Assembly (NCBI RefSeq): GCF_002086155.1
Contig: NZ_MVHE01000031.1
Location: 1 to 59,925, forward strand
Length of the DNA: 59,925 nucleotides
Direction of reading: 5' to 3'
Source of the DNA: Mycobacterium angelicum
Lineage (GTDB): Bacteria; Actinomycetota; Actinomycetes; Mycobacteriales; Mycobacteriaceae
Part shown: positions 1-8,537 of the stretch, piece by piece
Layout of the letters: every line of letters begins with the position of its first letter
Position numbering within the stretch: the stretch's first letter is position 1
Notes under the pieces: generated by a model
What the model saw: only the letters and a program-made list of their open reading frames with translations
Databases searched by the model: none
What the model was told of the DNA's origin: nothing
Program-made: the position numbers and the translations under genes

Positions 1-9
1 GTGGGGGGG

Positions 10-591
10 TTAGGGTTTGGGGTTCCGTTCGAGCCATTGGGTGAGGGCCTCTTCGAGTGCGGCCGCGACGGCTACACCTGCGGCTTCTGCGGCCTGCTCG
101 AACCGCTCGGCCAAATCCGTTGGGACCGAGGCGTTTAGCTTGGAGCGTTCGGGTTTGGGCTTGGGCGGCTGGGGCGCCGCCACGTGTTGGGCGGCGTTGG
201 CCTCCATGATCTCCCGCAGCGCGGGCAATTCGTCGAGCAAACGGTCGAGCGCATCGCGCTCGATACGCAGCACTTCGGCCGGCCCGATCGTCGTCACCGT
301 CGCTGAACGGAGTTTCCCACGGCGCAAGGCGGATTCGCCGATTACCTCACCCGGGCCCAGGACGGCAACGCGATCCTGGCCGACGTACACGCCCACCTCG
401 CCGCTGAGCAGGATGTAGCAAGCGTCCGAGGGAGTCTTCTCGCGGATCAGCGGCCACGGTACGGAATGTGAAGTGTGGTGTGCGGCCCGGACCAGACGCG
501 CTAGCTGTGCGTCGGAAAACTTGTCGAAAGCGCTGAACTCACGCAGCCGACGGGTGTCCTCTTCTTCATGGCCCTCCGCCTCGACCTTCAT
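10..591 (-). CDS. Cyclic nucleotide-binding domain protein with C-terminal ribbon-helix-helix-like tail
   Basis: Predicted cytosolic sensor of 193 residues. Residues about 15-115 form a CRP-type cNMP-binding beta barrel, with a phosphate-binding-cassette pattern (GEVIGESAL followed by RSATV) and no transmembrane segment. After a Pro/Lys linker (PQPPKPKPERS) the last 45 residues (KLNASVPTDLAERFEQAAE...) look like an Arc/CopG ribbon-helix-helix rather than the winged helix of CRP. The start was set at ATG 591 because AGGAG lies six bases upstream; an in-frame ATG at 624 has no Shine-Dalgarno. The ligand and DNA target are unknown. The cNMP-binding call is solid; the DNA-binding role of the tail is inference. 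Confidence 0.75.
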   Translation of the reverse strand: MKVEAEGHEEEDTRRLREFSAFDKFSDAQLARLVRAAHHTSHSVPWPLIREKTPSDACYILLSGEVGVYVGQDRVAVLGPGEVIGESALRRGKLRSATVTTIGPAEVLRIERDALDRLLDELPALREIMEANAAQHVAAPQPPKPKPERSKLNASVPTDLAERFEQAAEAAGVAVAAALEEALTQWLERNPKP

Positions 592-750
592 AGTGGCTCC
601 TGATGTGCGATGTGATTCGGACATCGAGGAGCCTAACGCGGATCTGCGTGAAGAAGTAGCAAGTCAGAGGCCGCAATCAGTGGCGCGAGTGTGCGCAAAT
701 GTGCGCAACCAGCCGGCGTGTCGCGTCCAGACGCGCACGCTCGCGGTGAC

Positions 751-1440
751 TTAGTCGGGCGGCGTCGGGGTCATCGACGCGATGTAGTAAGTCTCTTGTC
801 CACTCGGGTACCCGCCGCCGTCGGTGGCGATATGAACGTGGTCGTAGTGGTTGGCGGTTTCGTTGCCCATGTCCGCAGTCCAGCTTCCGGAGCCGATGCC
901 GGGATAGATTTTCTGCCGCCAGATCACATGCAGAATCCCCCAGCGTTTCGCATTCGCCAGGGCGTAGCCGGCGATCTGGTTGCCGAGCTCGATGCCTTCG
1001 GGTGACTCGTGGTTGGGGATCATCACGTCGATCGCCAGGCCGTTGGGGTGCCACTTCAGCGGATCCTGCCGGTACCCATAGATCTGGGTGATCTGCGGAA
1101 ACAACATGCTGATGGCCCGCTCTGCCCAGATGGTCTTGACCTGCAACCCCTGCTCGGATCCCTTGCCGGTGGGCAGGGCGAACTGGAACTGCTGGGCGGC
1201 AATGGGCGCGCTGGCGGCCAACGATGCCAATGATGCCGCTTCGGCTGGGCTCGCGGTGTGCGTGGCGGCCGCCGGGGCGGGCGCTGCGCTTGGCTGGGTT
1301 ACCGCCGCCGTCGCAGTGCAGCACGGCGGCTTTGGCGTGGTTTGGGCGTAAACCATGCCGGCCGAAACGACGAGCGATGCCGCCAGCGCCAACCAGCGAC
1401 CCCTGCCGTTGGCTAGCAACTTTCCGCCCACCAACAGCAC
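751..1440 (-). CDS. Exported M15-like (ARB_07466-type) protein
   Basis: A 229-residue secreted protein. Residues about 13-33 (RWLALAASLVVSAGMVYA) are a hydrophobic signal peptide, followed by an Ala/Pro/Thr-rich linker to about residue 95. The C-terminal domain carries HPNGLAIDVMIPN and, near the end, HYDHVHIA. This His...Asp...His arrangement is seen in D-Ala-D-Ala carboxypeptidase/M15-like and ARB_07466 C-terminal domains, so a zinc-dependent cell-wall role is plausible. No catalytic activity can be read directly. The start codon is a GTG without a good Shine-Dalgarno, so the N-terminus is uncertain by about 10 residues. It is monocistronic and faces away from the TetR gene's promoter. Confidence 0.7.
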   Translation of the reverse strand: MLLVGGKLLANGRGRWLALAASLVVSAGMVYAQTTPKPPCCTATAAVTQPSAAPAPAAATHTASPAEAASLASLAASAPIAAQQFQFALPTGKGSEQGLQVKTIWAERAISMLFPQITQIYGYRQDPLKWHPNGLAIDVMIPNHESPEGIELGNQIAGYALANAKRWGILHVIWRQKIYPGIGSGSWTADMGNETANHYDHVHIATDGGGYPSGQETYYIASMTPTPPD

Positions 1441-1490
1441 TTTAGTGGCCGGTGCGACGCATGGGGCAGTCTTCGTTATCGGTTTGTTGC

Positions 1491-2138
1491 CTAACGCGGC
1501 CGTCCGCCCTCCAGATACAGCGCCAGCGCGTTGGTCAGACCCCGTCGCGCGATGTCGAGGTCAACGTAGGAGCCCAGTTGGCGTTCCGACACCAGCCCGC
1601 GCATCGCGCCCGGAATCAGGGCGGCCACTTCGCGGACACGGTCGGGGTCGACGTCGAGGCCGGCGAAGGCGTTCTGGCAGGTTTCCAGCCAGCTCTTGCC
1701 CCAGGAGAACAGCTCGGCGGCAGTGCGCGGGTAGAGGCGTTCGAGCTCGGCGGGGTCTCGGGGGAGGGCTGCTCGCAGGTTTTCGATGGCACGCGAATCC
1801 GCCGATGCCAGGCCGCGATACAGGGTTTCCACGATGGTGCCCACGCGCTCCCGCAGCGGCGCGTCCGACTGCACCGGTGTGGACAGTGTCGAAAACGTCG
1901 CGGCGCGTCGCTCGGCGGTGCGACGTAGCACCGCGGCCCAGAACCCGTCGGTGTCGCCGAACTGGTATTGCACCGCACCCCAGGTGGCGCCGATATCTTT
2001 GGCGATGCGGTTGGCCGATACCGACCCCGGCTCGCCGGAGGCCAACGACCGCAACGCGGCCTCGAGCATGCTTTCCCGAGTGGCGTTGCCGCGCCGGTTG
2101 GGGCGCCGGCCCATGGTTCCGGCGCCCGGGTGAGTCAT
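1491..2138 (-). CDS. TetR/AcrR family transcriptional regulator
   Basis: A 215-residue one-component repressor-type regulator. An N-terminal helix-turn-helix spans about residues 20-66 (RESMLEAALRSLASGEPGSVSANRIAKDIGATWGAVQYQF in two stretches), followed by an all-helical ligand domain. It is transcribed divergently from the Rieske oxygenase with only 78 bp between the starts. By the usual TetR logic it probably controls that oxygenase/reductase operon and itself. The ATG start at 2138 has AAGG 12 bases upstream; an internal ATG at codon 9 (MGRRPNRRGNATRES) is an alternative. The ligand is unknown. Confidence 0.85.
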   Translation of the reverse strand: MTHPGAGTMGRRPNRRGNATRESMLEAALRSLASGEPGSVSANRIAKDIGATWGAVQYQFGDTDGFWAAVLRRTAERRAATFSTLSTPVQSDAPLRERVGTIVETLYRGLASADSRAIENLRAALPRDPAELERLYPRTAAELFSWGKSWLETCQNAFAGLDVDPDRVREVAALIPGAMRGLVSERQLGSYVDLDIARRGLTNALALYLEGGRPR

Positions 2139-2173
2139 GTGACGACCTTATCCGCTATTGCCAACCTTTTCAT

Positions 2174-2185
2174 AGAGGGTACTCT
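2174..2185. promoter_or_regulatory. Candidate TetR operator in the divergent promoter region
   Basis: AGAGGGTACTCT forms short inverted arms (AGAG/CTCT) around GGTA, midway between the TetR gene and the Rieske oxygenase start. Its position fits autoregulation and control of the operon. This is inference from symmetry and location only. Confidence 0.25.
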
Positions 2186-2216
2186 GATTGTGATGAGGGT
2201 GAGGAGGGGCGCCTAG

Positions 2217-3242
2217 ATGGCCAAGCCGCCGCTGTCGATGAAACCGACCGGGTGGTTTCAGGTCGCGTGGTCCGACGAGATCGGCGTCGGCGACGTCCAC
2301 ACGATGAAGTACTTCGGCGAGGACATGGTTAGCTGGCGCGCCGAATCCGGCGCACTCACGGTCATGAACGCCTACTGCGAACACCTGGGCGCCCATCTGG
2401 GTTACGGCGGAAAGGTCGTCGGCGACGTCCTGCAGTGCCCGTTTCACGGGTGGCAATGGAGCCAACAGGGCCGCAACGTCTGCATCCCGTACCAGGAGCG
2501 TCCCAACCGCGGCCGGCGCATCAGCACCTACCCGGTCGTCGAGCGCAACGACTCCGTCTACATCTGGCACGACGTCGAACGACGTGAGCCCTACTTCGAC
2601 GCGCCGGACGTGTTCGCCGCCTTCGGCGACGACAGCAGCGCCGACGACTACTACCCGCAGCAGCGGCTGTACCGCGAAAGTCTCGAACTGCATCCGCAGT
2701 ACGTGCTGGAGAACGGCGTGGATTTCGCGCATTTCAAATACGTGCACAACACCCCGATCGTGCCGAAGTTCACTCGCCACGACTTCGGGCAGCCGGTGTC
2801 CTTCGTCGACTTCACCATCACTTTCCAGGGCGATGACGGCCAGCAGATCGAGGACGTCAACAGCGGGGTGGAGGCCATCAACGGCGGGCTGGGAATCGCG
2901 GTCACCAAGAGCTGGGGCATGGTCGACAACCGCACCATCTCCGCGATCACCCCGGTCGACGAATCGACCTCCGATGTGCGGTTCATGGTTTACATCGGCC
3001 GCACGCCGCACCGGGACCAAGCCCGGGCCGCGGCCAAAGCGCAGGAATTCGGCCGGGAAGTGATCCGGCAGTTCGAGCAGGACGTCGAAATCTGGCGGCA
3101 CCAACGCTATTCGGATCCACCCGCACTGGCCACCGAGGAATATCAGGGCTTCACCGCAATTCGTCAGTGGGCCAAGCAGTTCTATCCCGACGGCATCGGC
3201 GGCAGTGCCGCCGAAGTGTACGCAGCAGCTCAGAAAGGCTGA
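2217..3242 (+). CDS. Rieske [2Fe-2S] aromatic-ring/steroid-type oxygenase
   Basis: A 341-residue terminal oxygenase component. Rieske cluster ligands are visible as C54-x-H56 and C74-x2-H77 (YCEHLGAH and QCPFHGW). The mononuclear iron site is D169-x2-H172-x4-H177 (DFAHFKYVH). The layout resembles KshA-like steroid or related hydroxylases in actinobacteria, but the substrate cannot be assigned. It would need a ferredoxin reductase partner, and none is encoded next to it. A strong GAGGAGG lies upstream of ATG 2217. It is followed after six bases by the DapB-like reductase, so the two are probably co-transcribed, and it is divergent from a TetR gene. Confidence 0.85.
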   Translation: MAKPPLSMKPTGWFQVAWSDEIGVGDVHTMKYFGEDMVSWRAESGALTVMNAYCEHLGAHLGYGGKVVGDVLQCPFHGWQWSQQGRNVCIPYQERPNRGRRISTYPVVERNDSVYIWHDVERREPYFDAPDVFAAFGDDSSADDYYPQQRLYRESLELHPQYVLENGVDFAHFKYVHNTPIVPKFTRHDFGQPVSFVDFTITFQGDDGQQIEDVNSGVEAINGGLGIAVTKSWGMVDNRTISAITPVDESTSDVRFMVYIGRTPHRDQARAAAKAQEFGREVIRQFEQDVEIWRHQRYSDPPALATEEYQGFTAIRQWAKQFYPDGIGGSAAEVYAAAQKG

Positions 3243-3248
3243 CCCTCG

Positions 3249-4346
3249 ATGACCGCACCCGCGCGACCGATTCGCGTCTTCCAGGTAGCCACGGGCAATG
3301 TCGGTTCGGAGATGATCAAGCGGATCGCCACCCGGGCCGACCTGGAACTCGTTGGCGTGCACTGTTATTCACCGGAGAAGATCGGCAGGGACTCCGGTGA
3401 GCTCGCCGGCGCGGCCGCGAACGGGGTGACGGCCACCGGAACGATCGACGAGATCATCGCGGCCAAACCGGATGTACTGACGTTTCACGGCGTGTTTCCC
3501 GACGAGGATCTCTATGTGAAAGTGCTTGAGGCAGGGATCAATATCGTCACCACCGCCGACTGGATCACCGGATGGCACCGCGACAGAAACCACCCGCACC
3601 CGTCGGGCAAACCTGTCACCCAATTGCTTTCGGAGGCATGCGAAAAGGGCGGCGCCACCTTCTACGGCACGGGAATGAACCCGGGACTCAACCAGATTCT
3701 GGGTGTGGTGTGTTCGGCCGACGTCGCCGACATCGAGAACATCACCACCATCGAGTCGGTCGATGTGTCGTGCCACCACTCCCGGGACACCTGGATCGAA
3801 GTGGGCTACGGGCAACCCGTCGACGATCCGGAGATCCCGTCCAAGCTGGAGAAGTACACCCGCGTCTTCGCCGACAGCGTGCTGATGATGGCCGACTGCT
3901 TCGACCTTGCACTCGACGAGGTCAAGTTCAGCTACGAACTGGGCGCCTGCACCAAGGACGTCGACCTGGGCTGGTACACCCTGCCCCAAGGTTCACTGGG
4001 CGGCAACTACATCAAGTACCAGGGCATGGTCGACGGCGTGCCGCGAGTCGAGACGCACCTGGAATGGCAGATGACTCCGCACACCGAGCCGAACTGGAAC
4101 ATCAAGGGCTGCTACATCACCAAGATCAAGGGCGACCCGTGCGTCTACAACAAGCACATGATTTTCCCGAAGCCGGGCGTGGACCTTTCCAACCCGGACA
4201 ATTTCGCCTCCATCGGAATGACCGTGACCGGCATGCCGGCGCTGAGCGCCATCGCGTCGGTGGTGCAGGCGCGGCCGGGCCTTATCACCAGCGCCGATCT
4301 GCCGCTGCGCGGATTCGCCGGCCGGTTCAACCTGGCCGGCGGCTAG
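3249..4346 (+). CDS. NAD(P)-dependent dihydrodipicolinate reductase-like (DapB-N) dehydrogenase
   Basis: A 365-residue soluble oxidoreductase. The N-terminal Rossmann pattern is VFQVATGNVGSEMIKRI (dinucleotide-binding loop at residues about 10-25). The rest matches the actinobacterial DapB-N/amine-dehydrogenase-like family, with GTGMNPGLNQ near residue 143. It is six bases downstream of the Rieske oxygenase, which suggests it processes a product of that hydroxylation, but the reaction is unknown. Its TAG stop overlaps the stop of the convergent YdeI-like gene by four bases (CTAG). Confidence 0.75.
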   Translation: MTAPARPIRVFQVATGNVGSEMIKRIATRADLELVGVHCYSPEKIGRDSGELAGAAANGVTATGTIDEIIAAKPDVLTFHGVFPDEDLYVKVLEAGINIVTTADWITGWHRDRNHPHPSGKPVTQLLSEACEKGGATFYGTGMNPGLNQILGVVCSADVADIENITTIESVDVSCHHSRDTWIEVGYGQPVDDPEIPSKLEKYTRVFADSVLMMADCFDLALDEVKFSYELGACTKDVDLGWYTLPQGSLGGNYIKYQGMVDGVPRVETHLEWQMTPHTEPNWNIKGCYITKIKGDPCVYNKHMIFPKPGVDLSNPDNFASIGMTVTGMPALSAIASVVQARPGLITSADLPLRGFAGRFNLAGG

Positions 4347-4609
4347 CGCCCAGTGCGCTCGCGGTGCTTGCACCCGGGCCAGCAGCACGGCCGCCGCTTG
4401 CCTTCTTCCAGCTCCTCTTGCGTCCGGCGGATGCGGCGCTCCCGGGTCTTGTCCTGCTTGGCGTCCTCGACCCAGCAGATGAACTCGTTGCGCGCCAACG
4501 GGGTGATGTCTTTCCAGGCGGCCAGCGCGGTTGAATTGCCGATCAAGGCGGTGCGTAGGTCCGTGGGCAGAGTATGTACCACGCCCCCGGGTACTTGTGG
4601 GTTGCTCAC
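4343..4609 (-). CDS. YdeI/OmpD-associated family small protein
   Basis: An 88-residue protein with the family signature (LPTDLRTALIGNSTALAAW, then FICWVEDAKQDKTRERRI and a basic Cys-containing tail CCWPGCKHRERTGR). The family function is poorly defined. The start was set at GTG 4609 because its first bases form GTGA with the TGA stop of the upstream WD40 reading frame, which is classic translational coupling. A longer open frame runs to 4885, but its extra residues are an Arg-rich shadow of the WD40 sequence and were rejected. Confidence 0.7.
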   Translation of the reverse strand: MSNPQVPGGVVHTLPTDLRTALIGNSTALAAWKDITPLARNEFICWVEDAKQDKTRERRIRRTQEELEEGKRRPCCWPGCKHRERTGR

Positions 4610-5000
4610 GGGACCAGGGTAAGGGGCCAGATGCGCAGTGCTGTCGGGTGGATCGCCGGGAATTGCAGTGTTGCCGCGACGCTGGCGTCGGCGCTGAGCG
4701 CGAGCCATCGTACATAGGCGTCGAGCCCGGTCAGGGTCTGCAGGCAACCCTCGAGTCATCAGCGCCGGACGACACCGCAAGCGCGCCGTTCCCGCCGATA
4801 GCGACCCTGCCCACCGGCCCGCATTGACCGGTGATGATGCGCAAGCAGCTCGCTGTCGGAACATCCCAGAGCCACAGCGTCGCATCGTTATGGCCAGTGA
4901 GGGCCAACCGGCCGTCAGCGCTGAGCGCTATCACGTTCGCATTGTGGATGGCGTCGGTCGGCATGTTCCAGTTGTTATCGCCGATCAGCACGTGAGCCAT
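4606..5000 (-). pseudogene. WD40-repeat protein, frameshifted
   Basis: The reading frame starts at ATG 5000 with AAGG upstream. It encodes WD40 blades (ANVIALSADGRLALTGHNDA, LWLWDVPTASCLRIITG, VGRVAIGGNGALAVSSGADD). Near 4740-4755 the frame is lost and stops at 4731. A neighbouring frame continues a further blade (LTGLDAYVRWLALSADASV ... LRIWPLTLVP) to a TGA at 4606-4608. The junction lacks the expected W-D bases, so a small deletion is the simplest cause. The stop overlaps the start of the YdeI-like gene. The gene was probably a three-blade fragment of a larger propeller family. Confidence 0.7.
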
Positions 5001-5032
5001 TGTCGGACCTTAACCTGAAGTGGTCCTGAGGA

Positions 5033-5378
5033 GTTTGTGCTGCGGTCACCCACGTCGCGGTCGACCACGTGCTGTCACACCGGTCGTCCCTGGGCATGGG
5101 AATCGACCCCGGTGGCCGCTTCGTGATCGCCGGCAGCAACCCACCACAGGTGTAGGACACCACGACCGGCCATTGCGTGCTGGCCGTTGCCGTCGCGCCG
5201 AGGGGCGAACGGCCGCAACGGGTCCAACGATGGCGGGTGCGCATGTGGGATCTGGTGGCCGGCCCTGCCGGTGGATTCGGTGGCACTGAGCGCCGACGCG
5301 CGCATTGCCGCCACCTGTTCGCAGGACCGGACACTGCGCATATGGCAGCTGGACTGGGACTACGAAAGTCGATGAGCG
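5033..5378 (+). pseudogene. Second WD40-repeat fragment, nonsense and frameshift
   Basis: On the plus strand, in one frame, GMGIDPGGRFVIAGSNPPQV is followed by TAG where WD40 blades have Trp (V-stop-D-TTTGHCVLAVA), then RVRMWDLVAG. The frame then shifts near 5265-5271 and the next blade reads VDSVALSADARIAATCSQ, then TLRIWQLDWDYESR and TGA. There is no credible start codon. The fragment lies head-to-head with the minus-strand WD40 remnant, so the pair looks like a broken or inverted WD40 locus. No intact gene was found between 5000 and 5430. Confidence 0.6.
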
Positions 5379-5429
5379 CAGCCCTCGCGTTCATTGCGGT
5401 GCGACGGCAGGCTGCGGCAGTATTCGTAG

Positions 5430-5858
5430 ATGGCGCACCCCGGATATGGGCACTCCGCGCCCCGTTATCAGCCTGTCCCGCCTCCAGCGGCAGCGGTGGG
5501 GAAGCCGCGTAACCGGACGGCTGTGGTGGCGCTGGTTTTGGCACTGCTGGCCTGCGCGGCCGCGGCCGTCGCCGTCGGGCTGATTGCGGCCAGCCATGCC
5601 TGGGAAAGCGGCTGTGTCGTCGATCGCGACCTGGATGGTGCCGGAAGCCTGTGCTTGGTCCTGGGTGGTTTGTTGAGCGCCGGCGCGGGTGTGACGGGCT
5701 TGGTCAGTCTGCTCAAACCCCGAATCCGCGGCGCTTACCTGGCTATCGGTGTGGCAGCGACGGCGCTCGGTGGCATTGGTCTGTTGTTTTGCCTCTTGCT
5801 ATTCACCACCGGCACCAGTCCCCGGGCCATCGACCCGGTCTACCTGCATCACTGTTAG
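5430..5858 (+). CDS. Small integral membrane protein, Pro-rich N-terminus
   Basis: A 142-residue protein with a short Pro/Tyr-rich cytoplasmic N-terminus (HPGYGHSAPRYQPVPPP) and three hydrophobic segments at about residues 30-52, 72-92 and 100-126. Two Cys residues (GCVVDRDLDGAGSLC) flank the first extramembrane loop. It resembles DUF4190-type actinobacterial membrane proteins, but no function is known. It ends four bases inside the end of the convergent LLM gene. Confidence 0.55.
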   Translation: MAHPGYGHSAPRYQPVPPPAAAVGKPRNRTAVVALVLALLACAAAAVAVGLIAASHAWESGCVVDRDLDGAGSLCLVLGGLLSAGAGVTGLVSLLKPRIRGAYLAIGVAATALGGIGLLFCLLLFTTGTSPRAIDPVYLHHC

Positions 5859-6880
5859 CCGGTTTGGCGCGCCGATATACGTTGTGCCACTTCGCCATAC
5901 CGTTCGAAACGCGCGGGATCGCCGAGGGCGTTGTACAGCACGATGCGAGTCGCCATGCCCGCGTACTTGTCGATTAGCGCATCGGCCAAGCCGTCCCATG
6001 TCGACTCGGTGGCGAAGGCCGCGATGTGCTCGTCGCTGATCTGGGCCGCCATCCCCGTGAAGTCACCGGCCTTCTGCTTCTCCCGGATTCGGGCCGTCGT
6101 CCCCTCGAACCCGGCCTCGTCCCAGATGAACGCGTAGTTGGGTGTACTCCCGTAGAAGCTGAGGCTGGCCCGCACCAATTCGCGTTCGTGCTGGCGCTCT
6201 TCGTCACTGTCGCCGACGATCGTCATGGCCGGCACGATCACGGCGATGTCCGATGCTGTGCGTCCCGACTTCGCGGCTCCCGCGGCGATGTTGGGCTTGA
6301 CGTGGCGCGCAAGATAACTGGGCTCGGCCAGGGGATGGGCGTGAACTCCGTCGGCCACCTCGCCCGCCATCCGCAGCATCCACGGATTCACCGCGGCGAT
6401 GTCGACTTTGGGATCGGGAGCATCGATAGGCCCCGGATTCCATTGCGGGGTAATGAAATCCAGCTCATAGAACTCGCCGTGATGATCGAGTGTCCCGGAC
6501 CGGAACGCCGTGAAACACGCCTTCACCGCCAGTACGTAATCGCGCAGGCGCGGACCGGGACGTTCGAAGTCGACGCCGTAGCGCCGCTCGACGTGCCGGC
6601 GCACCTGAGTCCCGAGCCCGAGCCGGAACTTCCCGTCGGTGGCCTCCTGCAGTTCCCACGCCGTCGCGGCGGTGACGAAGGGGCTGCGCGGAAAGGCAAC
6701 CGCAATACCGGTCGAAAGCTCGAGCCCGGGGGCGGCCTGTGATGCCACCGCGGCGTTGAGATAGGCGGTACGACCGGTTTCGGTGAACAGCAGACCACTG
6801 AACCCGGCGGCCTGGGTTTGCCTGGCCACGTCGCCGATCTTGGCCAGGGGTTGGGCGACCGCCATCGCGTCGACATGCAC
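5855..6880 (-). CDS. LLM-class F420-dependent oxidoreductase
   Basis: A 341-residue TIM-barrel oxidoreductase of the luciferase-like monooxygenase family (TIGR03617-like). It shows the early segment AQPLAKIGDVARQTQAAGFS, then GFSGLLFTETGRT, the strand LSTGIAVAFPRSPF and KFRLGLGTQVRRHVERRYG. Family members usually use cofactor F420, and the substrate is unknown. The start is GTG 6880 with AGGAG upstream; the frame remains open to 7216 but the extra 112 residues are an Arg-rich shadow of the dehydrogenase gene. It lies 32 bases downstream of gabD2 on the same strand, so the two are probably co-transcribed. Confidence 0.8.
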   Translation of the reverse strand: MHVDAMAVAQPLAKIGDVARQTQAAGFSGLLFTETGRTAYLNAAVASQAAPGLELSTGIAVAFPRSPFVTAATAWELQEATDGKFRLGLGTQVRRHVERRYGVDFERPGPRLRDYVLAVKACFTAFRSGTLDHHGEFYELDFITPQWNPGPIDAPDPKVDIAAVNPWMLRMAGEVADGVHAHPLAEPSYLARHVKPNIAAGAAKSGRTASDIAVIVPAMTIVGDSDEERQHERELVRASLSFYGSTPNYAFIWDEAGFEGTTARIREKQKAGDFTGMAAQISDEHIAAFATESTWDGLADALIDKYAGMATRIVLYNALGDPARFERYGEVAQRISARQTG

Positions 6881-6912
6881 GCTCGAACGGTACTCCTGGC
6901 CGCGACAAGCGG

Positions 6913-8469
6913 TTACGTGCGACCGGGCAGCTTCATCACGGTGCGCACGATGGGCAACAGCGACTTCTGCCACAGCGTCGCCGGAATCCCAAAGGGCGGA
7001 TCGAGATTGAACACCCGGGCCGTCGCGATCGTCTGCGACTCGGTGTACTTCAGCAGCCCTTCCGGACCGTGCCGGCGGCCGACGCCGGACACTCCCATCC
7101 CGCCCATCGGCGCGCTTAGGCTGCCCCAGGCGAACGCGTAACCCTCGTCGACGTTCACCGTCCCGGACCGCAACCGGGCGGCGATCTGCTGGCCTTCGGC
7201 GGGGGTGCGGGCCCACACGCTGGCGTTGAGCCCATACTCGGTGTCGTTGGCCTTCTCCACGGCCTCATCCACGTCAGCGACCGGGTAAATCGAGACGAGC
7301 GGGCCAAAGGTTTCGTTGGCCGCGCATTCCATCTCCGGGGTGACCTCAGTCAGCACCGTCGGCTCATAGAACAGCGGACCGATATCGGGGCGCGCCTTAC
7401 CGCCGGCGATCACCTTGGCGCCCTTGGCCGTTGCATCGTCGACATGACCCGAGACCGTCTTGAGCTGACCCTCGGAGATCAAACTGCCCATGTCGACGGA
7501 GAAGTCGTAGGAGGTGCCGAGCTTCATCTTGTGCACCGCCTCACCGAACTTGCGGGTGAAGTCGTCGGCGATGTCCTTTTCGACATAGATCCGCTCGATG
7601 GAGATGCACAGCTGGCCCGCATTGGAGAAGCATGCCCGCGTGGCCGCCTTGGCGACCTTGTCGAGGTTGGCTCCCCGCGCCACGATCATCGCGTTCTTGC
7701 CGCCGAGTTCGGCCGAGAAACCGATGAGCCGACGGCCCGCGTGTTCGGCGAGCTGGCTGCCGGTGGCCGAGGAGCCGGTGAACATCAAATAGTCACAGTT
7801 GTCGGTGATCGCGGTGCCGACCACCGAACCTGGACCGGGAACGACCGCGTAGAGCGCTCGCGGTAGCCCGGCCCGGTACAACAGCTCGGCACATGCGAGC
7901 GCGCAATACGGGGTTTGGCTGTCCGGCTTGAGCACCACCGCGTTACCCGCCAGCAGTGCCGGCACCGAGTCTGACGCCGTCAGCGTCATGGGGTAGTTCC
8001 ACGGCGAGATCACTCCGACCACGCCCTTGGGCTGGTAGCCGACGGTGGTCTTGCCGATCGCCGGCAGCAGCGCCTGCACCTTGCGCGGCTTGAGCAGGTC
8101 GGCGGCCACGCGCACGTAGTAGTTCGCGTTCGCCATCAGGTCCACGATTTCCTCTTGGGCGGCCCACCGGGCCTTGCCCGCCTCGGCCTGCAGCAGGTCC
8201 ATCAGGAATTCACGGTTCTCGATGACCAGATCGCGGTACCGGCGGATGACGTCGATCCGTTCGGCGACCGGGCGCTGCGCCCACTCGACCTGCGCCTTTC
8301 TTGCCGCGGCGAAGGCCGCTTCGACGTCAGCGGCGGTCCCGACCGGGATTGTGGTCAGCGGCTTGCCGGTGAACACCTCATCGATCGTCTTGGTCGGTCG
8401 TGCTTCGATGTCGGTGATTGCGGCCAGCTGGCGCAAGCGGTCGAAGACCTCGGCTGACGGTGCGGGCAT
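6913..8469 (-). CDS. gabD2: Succinate-semialdehyde dehydrogenase GabD2
   Basis: A 518-residue aldehyde dehydrogenase that I recognise as the mycobacterial GabD2, with the same length and near-identical motifs. It oxidises succinic semialdehyde to succinate with NADP+ in the cytosol, part of the bypass around 2-oxoglutarate dehydrogenase. Visible catalytic features are WNYP (N158 region), the general base in FSAELGGKN (E254) and the nucleophile in NAGQLCIS (C288). ATG 8469 has GAGAGG upstream. The frame stays open to 9072, but that part overlaps the kinase gene and is a shadow. It is followed by the LLM oxidoreductase. Confidence 0.92.
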   Translation of the reverse strand: MPAPSAEVFDRLRQLAAITDIEARPTKTIDEVFTGKPLTTIPVGTAADVEAAFAAARKAQVEWAQRPVAERIDVIRRYRDLVIENREFLMDLLQAEAGKARWAAQEEIVDLMANANYYVRVAADLLKPRKVQALLPAIGKTTVGYQPKGVVGVISPWNYPMTLTASDSVPALLAGNAVVLKPDSQTPYCALACAELLYRAGLPRALYAVVPGPGSVVGTAITDNCDYLMFTGSSATGSQLAEHAGRRLIGFSAELGGKNAMIVARGANLDKVAKAATRACFSNAGQLCISIERIYVEKDIADDFTRKFGEAVHKMKLGTSYDFSVDMGSLISEGQLKTVSGHVDDATAKGAKVIAGGKARPDIGPLFYEPTVLTEVTPEMECAANETFGPLVSIYPVADVDEAVEKANDTEYGLNASVWARTPAEGQQIAARLRSGTVNVDEGYAFAWGSLSAPMGGMGVSGVGRRHGPEGLLKYTESQTIATARVFNLDPPFGIPATLWQKSLLPIVRTVMKLPGRT

Positions 8470-8537
8470 GTCGTTACCTCTCGGAACCTCTTGACGGAGC
8501 GCAGGGTGTAACACCCAGCCTATGGCAGGCCGACGTG

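Noticed and set aside
5855..7216. 453-residue form of the LLM oxidoreductase
   Set aside because: Residues before GTG 6880 are low-complexity Arg-rich sequence lying over gabD2, and AGGAG precedes 6880.
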